Below are positions 63,152-64,000 of a stretch of 64,000 nt of DNA, in pieces; the first letter of the stretch is position 1, and every line of letters starts with the position of its first letter. The DNA is from Barnesiella sp. An55 (GTDB taxonomy: Bacteria > Bacteroidota > Bacteroidia > Bacteroidales > Barnesiellaceae). A program made the translations under genes and the position numbers. The DNA is taken from positions 1 through 64,000 of the forward strand of contig NZ_NFHZ01000001.1 in the NCBI RefSeq assembly GCF_002161555.1, written 5' to 3'. The notes beneath the pieces were generated by a model. The model did no database searches. It was not told the origin of the DNA and was given only the letters and a program-made list of their open reading frames with translations.

Positions 63152-64000
63152 ATGAGACATATCTGTAAAAGATTAACATTAGCCTCGCTTGTTATAGGAA
63201 TGACAAGTATGACATTTTCTGTAAAATCGCAAGACTTTACAAAACAAAATCTCCCAAATCCCGATAATATTCCGGCGCCTGTTTTCCCGGTGCCGACCCA
63301 GCGTCAATTGAACTGGATGGAGACGGAGTTTTATGGATTTTCGCACTACGGTCCCAATACCTTTATGGGTACGGAGTGGGGTAACGACCGTTATCCCGAT
63401 CCCACAGACTATAATCCTCAAACCATACCCGATTGTGACCAATGGGTCGAGTCGATGCATGCCGCCGGTATGAAGGGGGCTGTGGTTATTTGCAAACACC
63501 ACGATGGTTTCTGCTTGTGGCCTACCAAGAGTACCGACTTCTGTGTAACGAATGGTGGTGGTGTGAGTGCACAGGTCGATATTCCGGGCCTTTTCTCCGA
63601 AGCTTGTAAAAAATATGGTATGAAATTCGGCGTATATCTTTCGCCATGGGATGCCAGCAACAAGTATTATTCTACCAGCACCTATGTAACCGACGTGTTC
63701 TTGAAACAGATTACCGAACTTTGTACCAACTATGGCGAACTGTTCGAAATTTGGTTCGATGGTGCCAATGGAGGTAACGGTTATTATGGGGGTTCTTACC
63801 TGACTACCCGTACAATCGATAAAAAGACCTATTACGACTGGGATAACCTCATGCAACGTATCCACGAAATGCAGCCCAATTGTGTAGTTTGGGGTCGTGA
63901 GTTCCGCTGGTGTGGTAACGAAGATGGTTATTCGGGAAAGACTTGTTGGTCTAATTTCGATGTAAACGCCGTCAATACCGAAACCACCAATAATGTAGGT
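63152..64000 (+). CDS. GH29 alpha-L-fucosidase, N-terminal part (cut by window end)
   Basis: The first 283 codons are visible and the frame is open at the window end. A signal peptide (MRHICKRLTLASLVIGMTSM) leads into the GH29 catalytic domain: FGFSHYGPNTF-like FSHYGPNTFMGTEWG (about 60-74), CKHHDGFCLWPTKST (about 112) and the nucleophile Asp203 in EIWFDGANGG. The acid/base residue would lie near or beyond the window end. GH29 enzymes release alpha-linked fucose from host glycans such as mucins. Export to periplasm or surface is likely. No SusC/D-like genes are visible upstream. Confidence 0.93.
   Translation, partial: MRHICKRLTLASLVIGMTSMTFSVKSQDFTKQNLPNPDNIPAPVFPVPTQRQLNWMETEFYGFSHYGPNTFMGTEWGNDRYPDPTDYNPQTIPDCDQWVESMHAAGMKGAVVICKHHDGFCLWPTKSTDFCVTNGGGVSAQVDIPGLFSEACKKYGMKFGVYLSPWDASNKYYSTSTYVTDVFLKQITELCTNYGELFEIWFDGANGGNGYYGGSYLTTRTIDKKTYYDWDNLMQRIHEMQPNCVVWGREFRWCGNEDGYSGKTCWSNFDVNAVNTETTNNVG

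Noticed and set aside
1-64000. CRISPR arrays, tRNA or rRNA genes, insertion sequences
   Set aside because: No regularly spaced repeats, cloverleaf-like sequences, rRNA-like stretches or transposase genes were found on reading both strands.

Overview
The window reads as chromosomal DNA from a gut-type Bacteroidales bacterium. I infer this from several traits. There is a methylmalonyl-CoA mutase pair for succinate/propionate metabolism. Exported proteins end in type IX-like sorting domains. The glycogen synthase is of the GT3 type and sits beside an alpha-glucan phosphorylase. Many lipoproteins are present, and promoters fit the Bacteroidetes pattern TTTG/TTG - about 19-20 bp - TAnnTTTG. Barnesiella-like bacteria are plausible, but the sequence alone does not fix the genus. 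No insertion sequence, prophage, CRISPR array, rRNA or tRNA gene was seen; this is mostly core genome with a few exported or fast-evolving loci.

Layout. 0-5.3 kb (leftward): a secreted subtilisin-family protease preceded by a small lipoprotein that resembles that protease's own propeptide region; a TlpA-like thioredoxin lipoprotein; and a small envelope cluster (YtxH-like, holin-like, 87-aa protein). 5.5-14.3 kb: a UvrA paralogue, a DUF4293-like membrane protein, two TPR proteins, prmA, mtgA and an XRE-type regulator. 14.5-18.7 kb: mutA-mutB with a strong terminator. 18.8-25.5 kb: a secreted M6 metalloprotease, two poorly known proteins, and a leftward unit of alpha/beta hydrolase, sugar O-acetyltransferase and a frameshifted cyclophilin-like lipoprotein.

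25.6-33.6 kb (leftward): pgk, prfA-pyrF, and the glycogen pair (GT3 synthase, then phosphorylase). 33.9-38.4 kb: a small conserved protein coupled to an acyltransferase, a nitrilase-family amidase, and an ABC exporter operon ending in a lipoprotein. 38.5-42.7 kb: dnaG, then a promoter-rich 590-bp gap before a secreted protein of unusual architecture. 42.7-49.5 kb: a complete glycine-cleavage cluster transcribed as lplA-gcvT-gcvH-gcvPA-gcvPB-lpdA. It needs lipoate on GcvH, and the cluster carries its own lipoate ligase and dihydrolipoyl dehydrogenase. 49.7-54.8 kb: lon with a downstream 2-hydroxyacid dehydrogenase, trmN6 and an HdeD-like membrane protein. 55-64 kb: a Trp/Tyr/His/Ser-rich exported protein paired with a FadL-like outer-membrane protein, a PIF1-like helicase fused to TPRs and followed by an AsmA-like protein, and the 5' part of a GH29 alpha-L-fucosidase cut by the window end.

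The most interesting signals are the propeptide-like lipoprotein beside its protease, a hairpin that places the lon Shine-Dalgarno in its loop, stacked promoters with a possible small RNA upstream of the 41.4-kb gene, direct repeats flanking a palindrome upstream of the glycine-cleavage operon, and two exported proteins in which a jelly-roll-like domain appears to interrupt a fibronectin type III domain.
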